A stretch of 64,000 nt of DNA, taken from contig NZ_AP025481.1 of NCBI RefSeq assembly GCF_024347435.1, positions 868,001 to 932,000 of the forward strand. Reading direction: 5' to 3'. Within the stretch, counting starts at the first letter, position 1. Each line of letters starts with the position of its first letter. The position numbers were made by a program, and so were the translations under genes. The notes beneath the pieces were generated by a model. The model searched no databases, was not told the DNA's origin, and was given only the letters and a program-made list of their open reading frames with translations. Source of the stretch: Vibrio cyclitrophicus (GTDB lineage Bacteria > Pseudomonadota > Gammaproteobacteria > Enterobacterales > Vibrionaceae). Shown one piece after another: positions 56,167 to 64,000 of this stretch.

Positions 56167-56177
56167 TGACAACTACC
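56167..56177 (-). repeat. IS right inverted repeat
   Basis: TGACAACTACC on the plus strand, the exact complement of the left end, 39 bases upstream of the orfA start. Confidence 0.8.
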
Positions 56178-56342
56178 CTGCCAGATAGGGTGAGCAGCGA
56201 ACCAGAACAGGCCGTGCTTGCGTTTCGTTCTTTGAATGAAGTGGAATCGATCGACGACAAGCTTAAGAAGATCATGTCAGAGCTACCACACCTCAGTGGT
56301 GAAGCACACCACTTACTGGAAACATCGATCCTATTACAGTAG
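56178..56342 (+). pseudogene. 3' piece of a small gene abutting the IS
   Basis: Directly after the right inverted repeat a plus-strand frame reads LPDRVSSEPEQAVLAFRSLN, continues through IDDKLKKIMSELPHLSGEAH to a TAG at 56340-56342, and is followed by a strong terminator. It is helical and soluble-looking, with no family recognised. Its frame matches the 41-codon piece on the left side if the element is removed at 54567-56177. Confidence 0.5.
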
Positions 56343-56350
56343 TGGCCAAG

Positions 56351-56395
56351 AAAGATAAGTCTCAACTAGCGTGATGAGCTAAGACTTATCTTTTA
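56351..56395 (+). terminator. Terminator after the interrupted gene
   Basis: AAGATAAGTCT and AGACTTATCTT pair perfectly (11 bp, 19-base loop), followed by TT. Its presence just after the TAG supports the 3' fragment as the end of a real gene. Confidence 0.7.
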
Positions 56396-56449
56396 GCTTT
56401 CTGTTTTAGTACTTTTCTAGCAGCTATTTCTAGCTCTATTAGATAATGC

Positions 56450-57055
56450 CTAAAGCGTTATCGACTTCGCCATGCCCGCTTCCGCATGTCCTGGAATATT
56501 GCAGGCAAATTCGACTTGATTATCACCGTGGAAATGCCACAGCATCTGCTTCGCTTTGCCCGACTTAACTGTGACTGTACTGCCCGAATCATGAGCGTGA
56601 TTCCCCATATTTTTCATCATTTCACGATGCTCCAATTGCTCTGAAGCAGAGCCAATCGAGAATTCGTGATCAATCTTGCCGGTATTCATCACAACAAACT
56701 GCACTACGTCATTTGGCTCTATATCGACCTTGTTTTTAAATGTGATTTTCATATCATCACTTAGCAGTACATGAACCACTTTATCGGGCTTCGCGCCTTT
56801 AGCTGGCATCCCAACTTCTGACATACCTTCCATGTCCATCATTCCATCCATATTCATCATCTTCGAATGGTCCATCTTTCCACCCTTCATAATGCTGTGA
56901 TTCATATTTGAATGATCCATCTCTCCATTTTTCATCATTGAGTGATCCATGCCTGAATGATCTTTACTTGAATGGTCAAGAGCAGAGTGATCCATTTCAG
57001 CAAAAGCCGTTGCAGTGGTCAGTGTTAGAGCGATAGCAATTAGTGTCTTTTTCAT
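56450..57055 (-). CDS. Periplasmic Met/His-rich cupredoxin (CopI-like copper tolerance protein)
   Basis: 201 aa. A signal peptide ends AFAE (about 20). Residues 21-80 are a repeat-like metal-binding stretch with many MDHS/MNHS units. A cupredoxin domain follows (about 90-201) with a complete type 1 copper site: H130 in KIDHEF, C185 and H190 in FACNIPGH, and M195 in EAGM. It probably buffers or oxidises Cu(I) in the periplasm, as proposed for CopI. It lies 100 bases after cusA on the same strand with AAGGAACG as RBS, so it may be part of the same copper response. Confidence 0.85.
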   Translation of the reverse strand: MKKTLIAIALTLTTATAFAEMDHSALDHSSKDHSGMDHSMMKNGEMDHSNMNHSIMKGGKMDHSKMMNMDGMMDMEGMSEVGMPAKGAKPDKVVHVLLSDDMKITFKNKVDIEPNDVVQFVVMNTGKIDHEFSIGSASEQLEHREMMKNMGNHAHDSGSTVTVKSGKAKQMLWHFHGDNQVEFACNIPGHAEAGMAKSITL

Positions 57056-57158
57056 GGTCGTTCCTTAGATTAATTCTGTTTTATGTTAGTTTCACATATT
57101 CATGTGGTGCGCCCTTACCTACCCCTATATCGCAAGTAAGGGCTTCATAGTCAGTGCG

Positions 57159-60100
57159 TTATTTGCTTGTCTCGTTTTGGCTCTGAGTAATCTCTCGCTG
57201 TTTCCAGAGCTTAAAGATTGCAGGCAACACCAGTAGGGTGAGCAACAGCGCAGAAGCCATTCCGCCTATCATCGGCGCGGCAATTCGTTGCATCACTTCC
57301 GAACCAGTACCCTCGCCATACATAATTGGAATGAGACCAATGATCACCGTAAGAACCGTCATCATCACAGGGCGCACACGCAGTCCTGCGCCTTCTCTAA
57401 TGGCATCGGTTAGATCAGCTTGTTGAAGCGTTTGTTGGTTTTGTTCTGCATCGAGCTTTTTGTAGTGCCACGCTTGGTTGAGATAAACCAACATGATCAC
57501 GCCTATCTCGACCGCAACGCCTGCAAGTGCAATAAAGCCAACACCCACCGCAATCGAGAAGTTGTAATTTAGGAAATGCATCAACCACAGTCCGCCCACC
57601 ATAGCCAAAGGAAGTGTTGCCATGATCATCATCACTTCACCGACGCGGCGGAAGCTTAGGTAGAGCAACAACATGATGATGGCGATGGTGATCGGCACAA
57701 CGACACTCAAACGCTCCTTCGCACGCTCCATGTATTCGTATTGACCAGACCAAGCGAGCGAGTAACCCGCCGGTAATACAACTTGTTCGGCAACGACTTT
57801 TTGCGCTTCAGCCACGTAAGAACCTAAATCACGACCATCAATGTCCACGAACACCCAACCGTTAGGGCGTGCGTTCTCCGTTTTGATCATCGGTGGGCCA
57901 TCTTCATAACGAATATCAGCAACATCAGAGAGAGCAATTCGCGCACCGTTTGGTGTCACTAACGGCAGGTTCTGCAACTTAACGACAGAGTCACGATAGC
58001 TTTGTGGATAGCGGACATTGATTGGGTAACGTTCTAGCCCCTCAACGGTTTCGCCCACATTCATGCCACCAACCGCAGTCGAAATAACCTGTTGCACTTC
58101 TTTAATGCTCAAGCCATATCGCGCAGCCGAGCGACGTTTGATGTCTATCGTCACATAACGACCACCAGCCACACGTTCGGCATACACAGAAGCCGTACCA
58201 CTGACACCATTCAAGATAGGTTCAAGTTGCGAACCAATATCTTCAATCACGCTCAGATCCGGGCCTGCGATTTTGATACCAATGGGGGTTTTAATACCAG
58301 TCGCTAACATGTCGATACGGGTTTTGATTGGCATAACCCAAGCATTGGTTAAACCGGGGAACTGAATCAGATCATCAAACTCTTTACGCAGCGACTCCGT
58401 AGTGACGCCGTCACGCCACTCATCTCGCGGTTTAAGCTGAATCACGGTTTCAATCATGGTTAACGGTGCAGGATCGGTTGCCGTCTCTGCTCGACCAATT
58501 TTGCCCCATGTGGTTTCGACTTCTGGAATGTTTTTGATGAGCTTGTTGGTTTGTTGCAACAACTCACGAGCCTTACCTATTGAGATACCCGGATACGTGG
58601 TTGGCATGTACATCAAATCCCCTTCGTCCAAAGGAGGAATGAACTCACTACCAAGCTTGCTGGTTGGGTAATAGGCAGACGCCATTAAGCCAAGTGCGAT
58701 AACAATCATCACCTTTGGATATTTTAAGCTGAGGTTTAGAAGCGGCTTGTACATCGCCACTAAACTGCGGTTAACTGGATTCTTGTTTTCAGGTAACACG
58801 TTGCCACGAATAAAGTAGCCCATTAACACAGGCACCAGCGTGATTGCCAAACCGGCTGCTGCAGCCATCGCATACGTCTTGGTAAACGCAAGTGGCGAGA
58901 ACATCTTGCCTTCTTGCCCTTCTAGCGCGAACACAGGCACAAAGCTCAAGGTAATGATAATCAGAGAGAAGAACAGCGGCGCGCCAACTTCTTCTGCCGC
59001 TTTGCCAATTACCTGCCAACGGTTTTTGTCAGTGAGCGGAGTCCGTTCAATGTGTTTATGAACGTTCTCGATCATTACTATGGCACCATCTACCATGGCG
59101 CCAATCGCAATCGCAATCCCTCCAAGAGACATGATATTGGCGTTAATACCCTGCCAATGCATCACAATGAATGCACCCAATATACCGACAGGCAGACTTA
59201 GAGCGATAACCAACGACGAACGGATATGGAACAGAAACAGCGCACACACGATCGCAACCACGATGAACTCTTCAGCCAGCTTCTTCCAAAGGTTTTCAAC
59301 GGCTGAATCAATCAAAGTCGAACGGTCATAAGTCGCGACAATCTCGACACCATCAGGTAAGCCCGCTTGCAGTTCAGCGAGTTTGGATTTAACCGAGTCG
59401 ATCACTTCACTGGCATTTTCACCAAAGCGCATCACGATTACGCCGCCAACGGCTTCACCTTCACCATTGAGTTCAGAGATACCACGACGCATTTGTGGTC
59501 CAAGGTTGATGTCAGCAATGTCACCTAATAGCAGCGAAGTACCTTTGTCGGTCACTTTCAACGGCAGAGATTGAATGTCTTCGATGCTTGTGAGGTAGCC
59601 GGTTGTACGAACCATGTGCTCGGCTTCCGCAATCTCAACCACTGACGCACCGGTTTCTTGATTACCATCTTGGATTGCCTTGTTGACTTGCTGAAGCGTT
59701 AGGTCGTAAGCACGTAACTTGGCAGGATCAATCTGTACTTGGTACTGCTTCACCATGCCGCCAACGGTCGCCACTTCAGACACGCCTTCTACGGTTTGCA
59801 GCTCGTATTTCAAGAACCAATCTTGCAGACTACGAAGCTCTGCTAAGTCGTGCTTACCGGTTTTGTCTTGCAGTACATAGCTGTAAACCCAGCCTACACC
59901 AGTTGCATCTGGTCCTAGTGTTGGCTTCGCACTCGATGGCAAGTTAGGTGCAACTTGGCTTAAGTACTCCAACACTCGTGAACGCGCCCAGTACATATCG
60001 GTATCGTCATTGAAGATGATATAGACATAGGAATCACCAAAGAACGAGTAGCCACGAACCGTTTCTGCACCCGGAACGGCTAACATCGCCGTTGTGAGCG

Positions 60101-60302
60101 GATAGGTCACCTGATCTTCGACTACTTGAGGCGCTTGCCCCGGATAGCTGGTTTTGATGATCACCTGGACATCAGAAAGATCTGGGATAGCATCGACGGG
60201 CGTATTTTTAACGCTGTATAAGCCGCCAAATACGATGGCGACCGTGGCAACCAGAACCAAGAATCGGTTACTGATGGACCAACGAATGATTGCATTGATC
60301 AT
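57159..60302 (-). CDS. cusA: Cu(I)/Ag(I) efflux RND pump CusA
   Basis: 1047 aa, the usual length for heavy-metal RND pumps. Twelve membrane helices and two large periplasmic loops are evident, with VAIVFGGLYSVKNTPVDAIPDLSD at the N-terminus and GAMVDGAIVMIENVHKH in TM4 (acidic proton-relay residues). A Met-bearing pore region WVMPIKTRIDMLATGIKTP lies near residue 665. It exports Cu(I)/Ag(I) with proton influx via CusB and CusC. Its ATG overlaps the cusB stop by 4 bases. Confidence 0.94.
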   Translation of the reverse strand: MINAIIRWSISNRFLVLVATVAIVFGGLYSVKNTPVDAIPDLSDVQVIIKTSYPGQAPQVVEDQVTYPLTTAMLAVPGAETVRGYSFFGDSYVYIIFNDDTDMYWARSRVLEYLSQVAPNLPSSAKPTLGPDATGVGWVYSYVLQDKTGKHDLAELRSLQDWFLKYELQTVEGVSEVATVGGMVKQYQVQIDPAKLRAYDLTLQQVNKAIQDGNQETGASVVEIAEAEHMVRTTGYLTSIEDIQSLPLKVTDKGTSLLLGDIADINLGPQMRRGISELNGEGEAVGGVIVMRFGENASEVIDSVKSKLAELQAGLPDGVEIVATYDRSTLIDSAVENLWKKLAEEFIVVAIVCALFLFHIRSSLVIALSLPVGILGAFIVMHWQGINANIMSLGGIAIAIGAMVDGAIVMIENVHKHIERTPLTDKNRWQVIGKAAEEVGAPLFFSLIIITLSFVPVFALEGQEGKMFSPLAFTKTYAMAAAAGLAITLVPVLMGYFIRGNVLPENKNPVNRSLVAMYKPLLNLSLKYPKVMIVIALGLMASAYYPTSKLGSEFIPPLDEGDLMYMPTTYPGISIGKARELLQQTNKLIKNIPEVETTWGKIGRAETATDPAPLTMIETVIQLKPRDEWRDGVTTESLRKEFDDLIQFPGLTNAWVMPIKTRIDMLATGIKTPIGIKIAGPDLSVIEDIGSQLEPILNGVSGTASVYAERVAGGRYVTIDIKRRSAARYGLSIKEVQQVISTAVGGMNVGETVEGLERYPINVRYPQSYRDSVVKLQNLPLVTPNGARIALSDVADIRYEDGPPMIKTENARPNGWVFVDIDGRDLGSYVAEAQKVVAEQVVLPAGYSLAWSGQYEYMERAKERLSVVVPITIAIIMLLLYLSFRRVGEVMMIMATLPLAMVGGLWLMHFLNYNFSIAVGVGFIALAGVAVEIGVIMLVYLNQAWHYKKLDAEQNQQTLQQADLTDAIREGAGLRVRPVMMTVLTVIIGLIPIMYGEGTGSEVMQRIAAPMIGGMASALLLTLLVLPAIFKLWKQREITQSQNETSK

Positions 60303-62038
60303 AGTTCGCCCTCACCCGTGCTATTCGTCGGTTCAAGAGATTTGAGCACATAATCAGAACCTTGCTTCGCCACTAGAAACCGAATGCTTTGACCCTCGGT
60401 AAACTCGGATAAATCAAGGTCATCACTTACTTGGAAGTTCATTTCACCCGCCTTCCAATTCCAGTCAGGCACTGGCTTGTGATTTACGGTGATCATGCCA
60501 AAATCTGCCATCAACATAGTGATGTCACCTGTTACCCAAACTTCGCCAGCGATCTTGTGTTTGTTGACCTTGTAATCAACAACCTCGTACTGCCCTGACT
60601 CTGTCTTTCTCATCTCAAAATCAATTGCCTTACCACGCTGCACGTCACTCATGTCCAAGCCTTCCGCAAAGGTGAAGTTCATCACCATGCCCGGCCAATC
60701 CCATTCTGGAACAGGCTGATGGTTAATCGTCACCATGCGACTGCCTTGCATAACATCGGAAATTTCACCGTTTGCCCATACAGTTTCAGCATCTTCCTCA
60801 ACACCATTGATGCGCGACAGATCAGCTGATTGGCTAGATTCAGAATCCAACATGAAGTGCGCAGAAGTGACAATGTTTTTGCCTTGCTCCAGCCCTTGAA
60901 GCACCTCTATTTTTTCGCCAGCTTCACGACCAACCTCAATACGAGCAGAACGATACTTTCCAGAACCTTCTGACATTACCACTCGAGTCATACCACCGGA
61001 GTGAATCACCGAAGATCTTGGGATAGTAAGAACGGCTTCATCACTAATGGGTTTCAGCGCAATATTGGCAAACATATTTGGCTTTAGCTCGCCGTGGGGA
61101 TTGGAGAACTTCAAACGAACGCGCAAAGTTCGAGTTTTTGGGTCAAGGATTGGGTAAACGTAATCGACATTACCTAACCACTCTTTGCCGGGAATCGCAT
61201 CTAGAGTCATCACCGCATTGCTGCCTGATGAGATCCAGTGCGCTTGGCGCTCAAACACTTCGGCATCAACCCATACTTCCCCTAGTGGGCCTGCACTGAT
61301 CACCGCTTGTTCTGGTGAAAGGTAACCACCTTCTCGAATATTCAGACTTGCAATGACACCATCGGCTGGCGCTTTAATTTTAATGGTTTGCGAAGCTTTG
61401 CCTTGTCGCGTAATAGCGCGGATTTGCGTCTTATCAACACCCAAGGTAATCAAGCGTTCAGTCGAGCCCTTGATCAAACCTTTACGACCCGTTTTATAAG
61501 CACTGATCAACTCTTCTTGTGCTTTAACAAGCTCTGGAGAATAGAGTGTGAAAAGCACATCACCTTTGTTTACCTTCTCACCCACTGCGTTGATATAGAG
61601 CTTCTCAACCCAGCCAGCTGCTCTTACGTTGGTTTGCCACAATGTACTTTCATCAAACGCCACATAACCCACGGTTTCAATCCGAGGAGACAACGCTTCA
61701 AAGTTAACTGTTGCTGTTTTGACACCAAGATTATTTTCTACCGACGGGTCGATAAACACAGTTCCCGCCTTGTCTGGTCCCGCACTTGAGTCATCCGCAT
61801 AAACAGGAATTAAATCCATCCCCATTGGTGACTGCCCCGGTTTGTCTCGCTGATAATTTGGGTCCATCGGAGCCACCCAGTACAGAGGCTCATCCTTGGT
61901 TTGTTTACTTACTTCGGCGTCTGTACTCGTTGCCATTGCTGACATGTTATGTGCTGACCCAACGACAAAGTGATTCACACCAAACCCCAATGCACCACCG
62001 ACCAATAAAGCGATTGTTGCTACTTTTACTGTATTCAT
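60299..62038 (-). CDS. cusB: CusB-type adaptor with N-terminal metal-binding motif and two C-terminal CusF domains
   Basis: 579 aa, much longer than E. coli CusB (407). A signal anchor (about 5-28) is followed by a YWVAPMDPNYQRDKPG and SPMGMDLIPVY heavy-metal-binding segment (about 53-80). Next is the adaptor core (barrel-sandwich, beta-barrel) to about residue 405. Two tandem CusF-like copper-binding domains follow (about 418-490 and 500-572). The first has the full ligand set H440, W448, M451, M453, with the same spacing as CusF H36, W44, M47, M49. The second has H520, W528 and M533, but Gly at the position of M47. It links CusA to CusC and may hand copper directly to the pump. Confidence 0.92.
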   Translation of the reverse strand: MNTVKVATIALLVGGALGFGVNHFVVGSAHNMSAMATSTDAEVSKQTKDEPLYWVAPMDPNYQRDKPGQSPMGMDLIPVYADDSSAGPDKAGTVFIDPSVENNLGVKTATVNFEALSPRIETVGYVAFDESTLWQTNVRAAGWVEKLYINAVGEKVNKGDVLFTLYSPELVKAQEELISAYKTGRKGLIKGSTERLITLGVDKTQIRAITRQGKASQTIKIKAPADGVIASLNIREGGYLSPEQAVISAGPLGEVWVDAEVFERQAHWISSGSNAVMTLDAIPGKEWLGNVDYVYPILDPKTRTLRVRLKFSNPHGELKPNMFANIALKPISDEAVLTIPRSSVIHSGGMTRVVMSEGSGKYRSARIEVGREAGEKIEVLQGLEQGKNIVTSAHFMLDSESSQSADLSRINGVEEDAETVWANGEISDVMQGSRMVTINHQPVPEWDWPGMVMNFTFAEGLDMSDVQRGKAIDFEMRKTESGQYEVVDYKVNKHKIAGEVWVTGDITMLMADFGMITVNHKPVPDWNWKAGEMNFQVSDDLDLSEFTEGQSIRFLVAKQGSDYVLKSLEPTNSTGEGEL

Positions 62039-62049
62039 TGTCTATTCCC

Positions 62050-63498
62050 TTATTGATTGGCTGTGTGTTTAGTTGCGCTTGAGTTGAGTTGTGGTTGGTT
62101 TACTTGGTATTCAAAACCACTGATTAACGCCGCCAGTTTGCTGTTAACGATATTGAGATCGGTGATCAAACGTTGTTGCTCTAACTTAAGCGCCAGCTCA
62201 TCGGTCGTTGTTAAAATGACATCGTTAAACTGAGCGGTATTGTTTTGATAACCCCTTTCAACCGCGCTGATTCGGGCTGCGGTTTGAGGAAGCAAGGACG
62301 TTTGATAGCGATCTAATCGCTGGATAAGATTTGATCTGTCCACCAGCAATGCGTTCACTTGCGCGTTCATTTGGGAAAGTAAGGTGTCTTTTTGAGATTT
62401 AGCCGCACCAACTTGATACTGAGCAGCCGATAAGTTTTTATCTTGTCGATTCCCCGTAAACAGCGGAATGTCGACTGTCAGATAAGCACTCACCAAATCA
62501 GAAGCAGGTTCACCCGCCATGTTATTGGCTTGGCGGTACGCATACATCACTTCTACCCCAAACTGCGGGGTATAAGCTTGCTCGGCTAACTCAACCTGAG
62601 TTTGATTGGAGGAAATACTGACATCGGAGATCTTAACCAAAGGATGGTCAGTCAGTAGCTGGTAGTGCTTGGTTGAATCGGTATTGGTCGCTAATTTGCT
62701 TTCTAACAATGACCAATCGATTTGGTTAGTTGCATTCAATGTGCCCTGAGAATCAAGAACCTGAGAGCCTAGCCAATCAGAACCCAACCATTCAGAAAGC
62801 TGAGAGATTAAACGTCGTTGAACCTGTTGGTTTGCCTGAAGTTTCTCATCAAGCTTGCTCACTTGAAGCTGAGCATTAAGCAGATCTTGTGCTTCACTTT
62901 TACCAATCGAGTAATTGGTTTGTACATAATTTTCAAGCTCAAGCAACAAACGACGATTTTCACGCATAACACCTTCTGCGACTTTCTGGTAACCCAATTC
63001 AAGCCAAAGCTGCGTCATGCTATTCGCAACCGTCAATTCTCTTGCTTGCACCTGCAAAGCTAAAGCATCAGCCTGTTGGCCTGCCTTTTTCTGTTGGAGG
63101 TTAAGCGTATCGCCACGCTCAAACTGCTGCATCAACCCTACCGATATATTAGTCATCGGGTCTTCGTCGAATTGAAAGCTATCGACAGGCAAACCGCCAA
63201 ATCCAACTTTTAATTTCGGGTCCATTAAGGTCGCGTTGGCAATGCCCGTTTCTCGCATCGCTTGAGACTGAGCAAAGTACTGTTTGCGATTTCCATCTTC
63301 GCTTAAAGCAATCTCAATCAGTGTATTGAGTTGCTGCGTCGAACTTGCTTGGTCATGTGCTGAAATATCTTGAGCATTTGAAGCTGACGCAGTGGTAGCC
63401 GCGAGCGTAGCACTTGAAAACAAGGCCATAGGCAAGGCAGCAGCAACCACTAAGCTCGTGTTCATGACAAACACAGAGGTTGTTGGTTTCATATTCAC
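62050..63498 (-). CDS. CusC-like TolC-family outer-membrane channel
   Basis: 482 aa from GTG at 63498 (GGA 8 bases upstream); the ATG two codons later is the alternative. A signal peptide ends TLAAT (about 35). Long helices in two repeats fit the TolC/OEP fold: PLVKISDVSISSNQTQVELAEQAYTPQFGVEVMYAYRQ and a second-half GYQNNTAQFNDVI. It forms the outer-membrane duct for CusBA. It lacks a lipobox Cys, unlike E. coli CusC. It starts the cusCBA cluster, 11 bases before cusB. Confidence 0.88.
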   Translation of the reverse strand: MNMKPTTSVFVMNTSLVVAAALPMALFSSATLAATTASASNAQDISAHDQASSTQQLNTLIEIALSEDGNRKQYFAQSQAMRETGIANATLMDPKLKVGFGGLPVDSFQFDEDPMTNISVGLMQQFERGDTLNLQQKKAGQQADALALQVQARELTVANSMTQLWLELGYQKVAEGVMRENRRLLLELENYVQTNYSIGKSEAQDLLNAQLQVSKLDEKLQANQQVQRRLISQLSEWLGSDWLGSQVLDSQGTLNATNQIDWSLLESKLATNTDSTKHYQLLTDHPLVKISDVSISSNQTQVELAEQAYTPQFGVEVMYAYRQANNMAGEPASDLVSAYLTVDIPLFTGNRQDKNLSAAQYQVGAAKSQKDTLLSQMNAQVNALLVDRSNLIQRLDRYQTSLLPQTAARISAVERGYQNNTAQFNDVILTTTDELALKLEQQRLITDLNIVNSKLAALISGFEYQVNQPQLNSSATKHTANQ

Positions 63499-63591
63499 AA
63501 TGAATGTCCATATCTAGCGCTAATTAGCGCATAAAAAAGAATGACTTATCAGATTTAGCTAACTGATAGAGCTGTATTTTTAGATATAGAT

Positions 63592-63999
63592 TTATGCAGT
63601 GGGCGGGCGTAACAAAGATTGAGCACGTGCGACTTTCTGGCCAATCGTGACCGATTGAAAACGAGCTAATGAAAAGGAAAGTTGATCAACGGCTTGAACA
63701 GCCTGAATTGGATAGGGACTTGCAGAACACATTGAGGCACAGCAATCGGCACTCGAACAATGGTTACCCATCATCGAACTGCCGTCTTCGCTCATTGAAG
63801 ACATATCGTATTGAGCCATCAAAGCATGGGCACTCATGTTAGAGTCTTCAGCGTGTACTTTTTCACTCATCACATGACACCCTGCCATTGAATCATTAAC
63901 CGAAGTACCGCTGTGGTAACAAGCCGATTTGCTCGACCCCATTTCCATCATCATTACTTCAGTCATCAAGGCTGAGGAGCTTGAGGCATAGCTAGACAT
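63592..63999 (-). CDS. Met/Cys/His-rich protein of the copper cluster, 5' end probably outside the window
   Basis: 135 aa visible from an ATG at the very edge. The first residues (SSYASSSSA) look like the end of a signal peptide, so the true start is probably further right. The body is rich in Met, Cys, Ser and His (MMMEMGSSKSACYH, NHCSSADCCASMCS), as in periplasmic copper-binding proteins found near cus operons. The C-terminus is basic (SLLRPPTA). No catalytic motif is seen. It precedes cusC on the same strand by 93 bases. Confidence 0.7.
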   Translation of the reverse strand: MSSYASSSSALMTEVMMMEMGSSKSACYHSGTSVNDSMAGCHVMSEKVHAEDSNMSAHALMAQYDMSSMSEDGSSMMGNHCSSADCCASMCSASPYPIQAVQAVDQLSFSLARFQSVTIGQKVARAQSLLRPPTA

Positions 64000-64000
64000 C

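Larger units (their letters stand above)
54567..56177 (-). mobile_element. IS3-family insertion sequence
   Basis: About 1.61 kb. It is bounded by inverted repeats GGTAGTTGTCA (54567-54577) and its complement (56167-56177). It contains orfA and orfB in different frames with a canonical A-AAA-AAG slippery heptamer between. OrfB ends 16 bases inside the left repeat, as usual for compact IS3 elements. No matching 3-5 base target duplication is visible in the flanks. Both open frames are intact, so it may be active. Confidence 0.88.

Overview
The window looks like chromosomal DNA of a marine Vibrio, probably of the Splendidus clade. This is inferred from gene content and protein flavour: a divergent hmp/norR pair, a multi-domain secreted chitinase, a secreted GH9 enzyme, a BCCT transporter, yqhC/yqhD and a cus-type copper efflux operon. 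No database search was possible. Most genes are intact, many intergenic regions carry clear stem-loop terminators, and the only mobile element is one IS3-family insertion. No CRISPR array, rRNA or prophage was seen.

Region by region. 1-5.7 kb: the 5' end of a yggL-like gene, a Tat-exported PhoX-type phosphatase, a LysE-type exporter, a DEAD-box RNA helicase and a CobW-type GTPase. 5.8-9 kb: a possible 41-codon gene, the ClcA Cl-/H+ antiporter and a TDT-family carrier. 9.1-14.8 kb: a six-gene minus-strand unit (LacI regulator, binding protein, two permeases, ATPase, metallophosphodiesterase) that looks like an uptake system for a phosphodiester-type or phosphorylated solute. 15-18.3 kb: flavohaemoglobin Hmp and its likely activator NorR, divergent, with a sigma-54 promoter and NorR-type boxes between them. 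18.4-25.9 kb: glutaredoxin-like, OmpA-like, DsbA-like and FKBP proteins, a TetR/curA/GST module with twin operators, a pseudouridine synthase and a Cys-cluster protein. 26-30 kb: a D,D-carboxypeptidase, small envelope proteins and a diguanylate cyclase.

30.4-42.4 kb: a large chitinase, a BCCT carrier, a RidA fragment, a DUF417 protein, a GNAT with an overlapping small gene, a 49-aa membrane protein, a lipoprotein, a protein made of three fused RidA domains, and the YqhC/YqhD pair. 42.6-46.1 kb: a four-gene polar amino-acid ABC operon. 46.3-51 kb: an ADP-ribosylglycohydrolase-like protein, a lipoprotein, two GNATs, YjdM and a ThrE-type exporter. 51.5-51.7 kb: two tandem tRNA-Gly(UCC) genes. 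51.8-54.1 kb: a secreted GH9 enzyme. 54.4-56.3 kb: an IS3-family element lying between two pieces of an open frame. 56.4-64 kb: a copper island (Met/His-rich cupredoxin, CusA, CusB with two fused CusF domains, CusC, and the 5'-truncated end of a Met/Cys-rich protein).

Themes: handling of reactive species (Hmp/NorR, CurA/GST, YqhD, RidA, DUF417), copper export, and polysaccharide degradation. The least ordinary items are the triple-RidA single chain, the CusB-CusF-CusF fusion, the phosphodiesterase-linked ABC operon, the in-frame remnants on both sides of the IS, and small genes (49 aa, perhaps 41 aa) that are easily overlooked.
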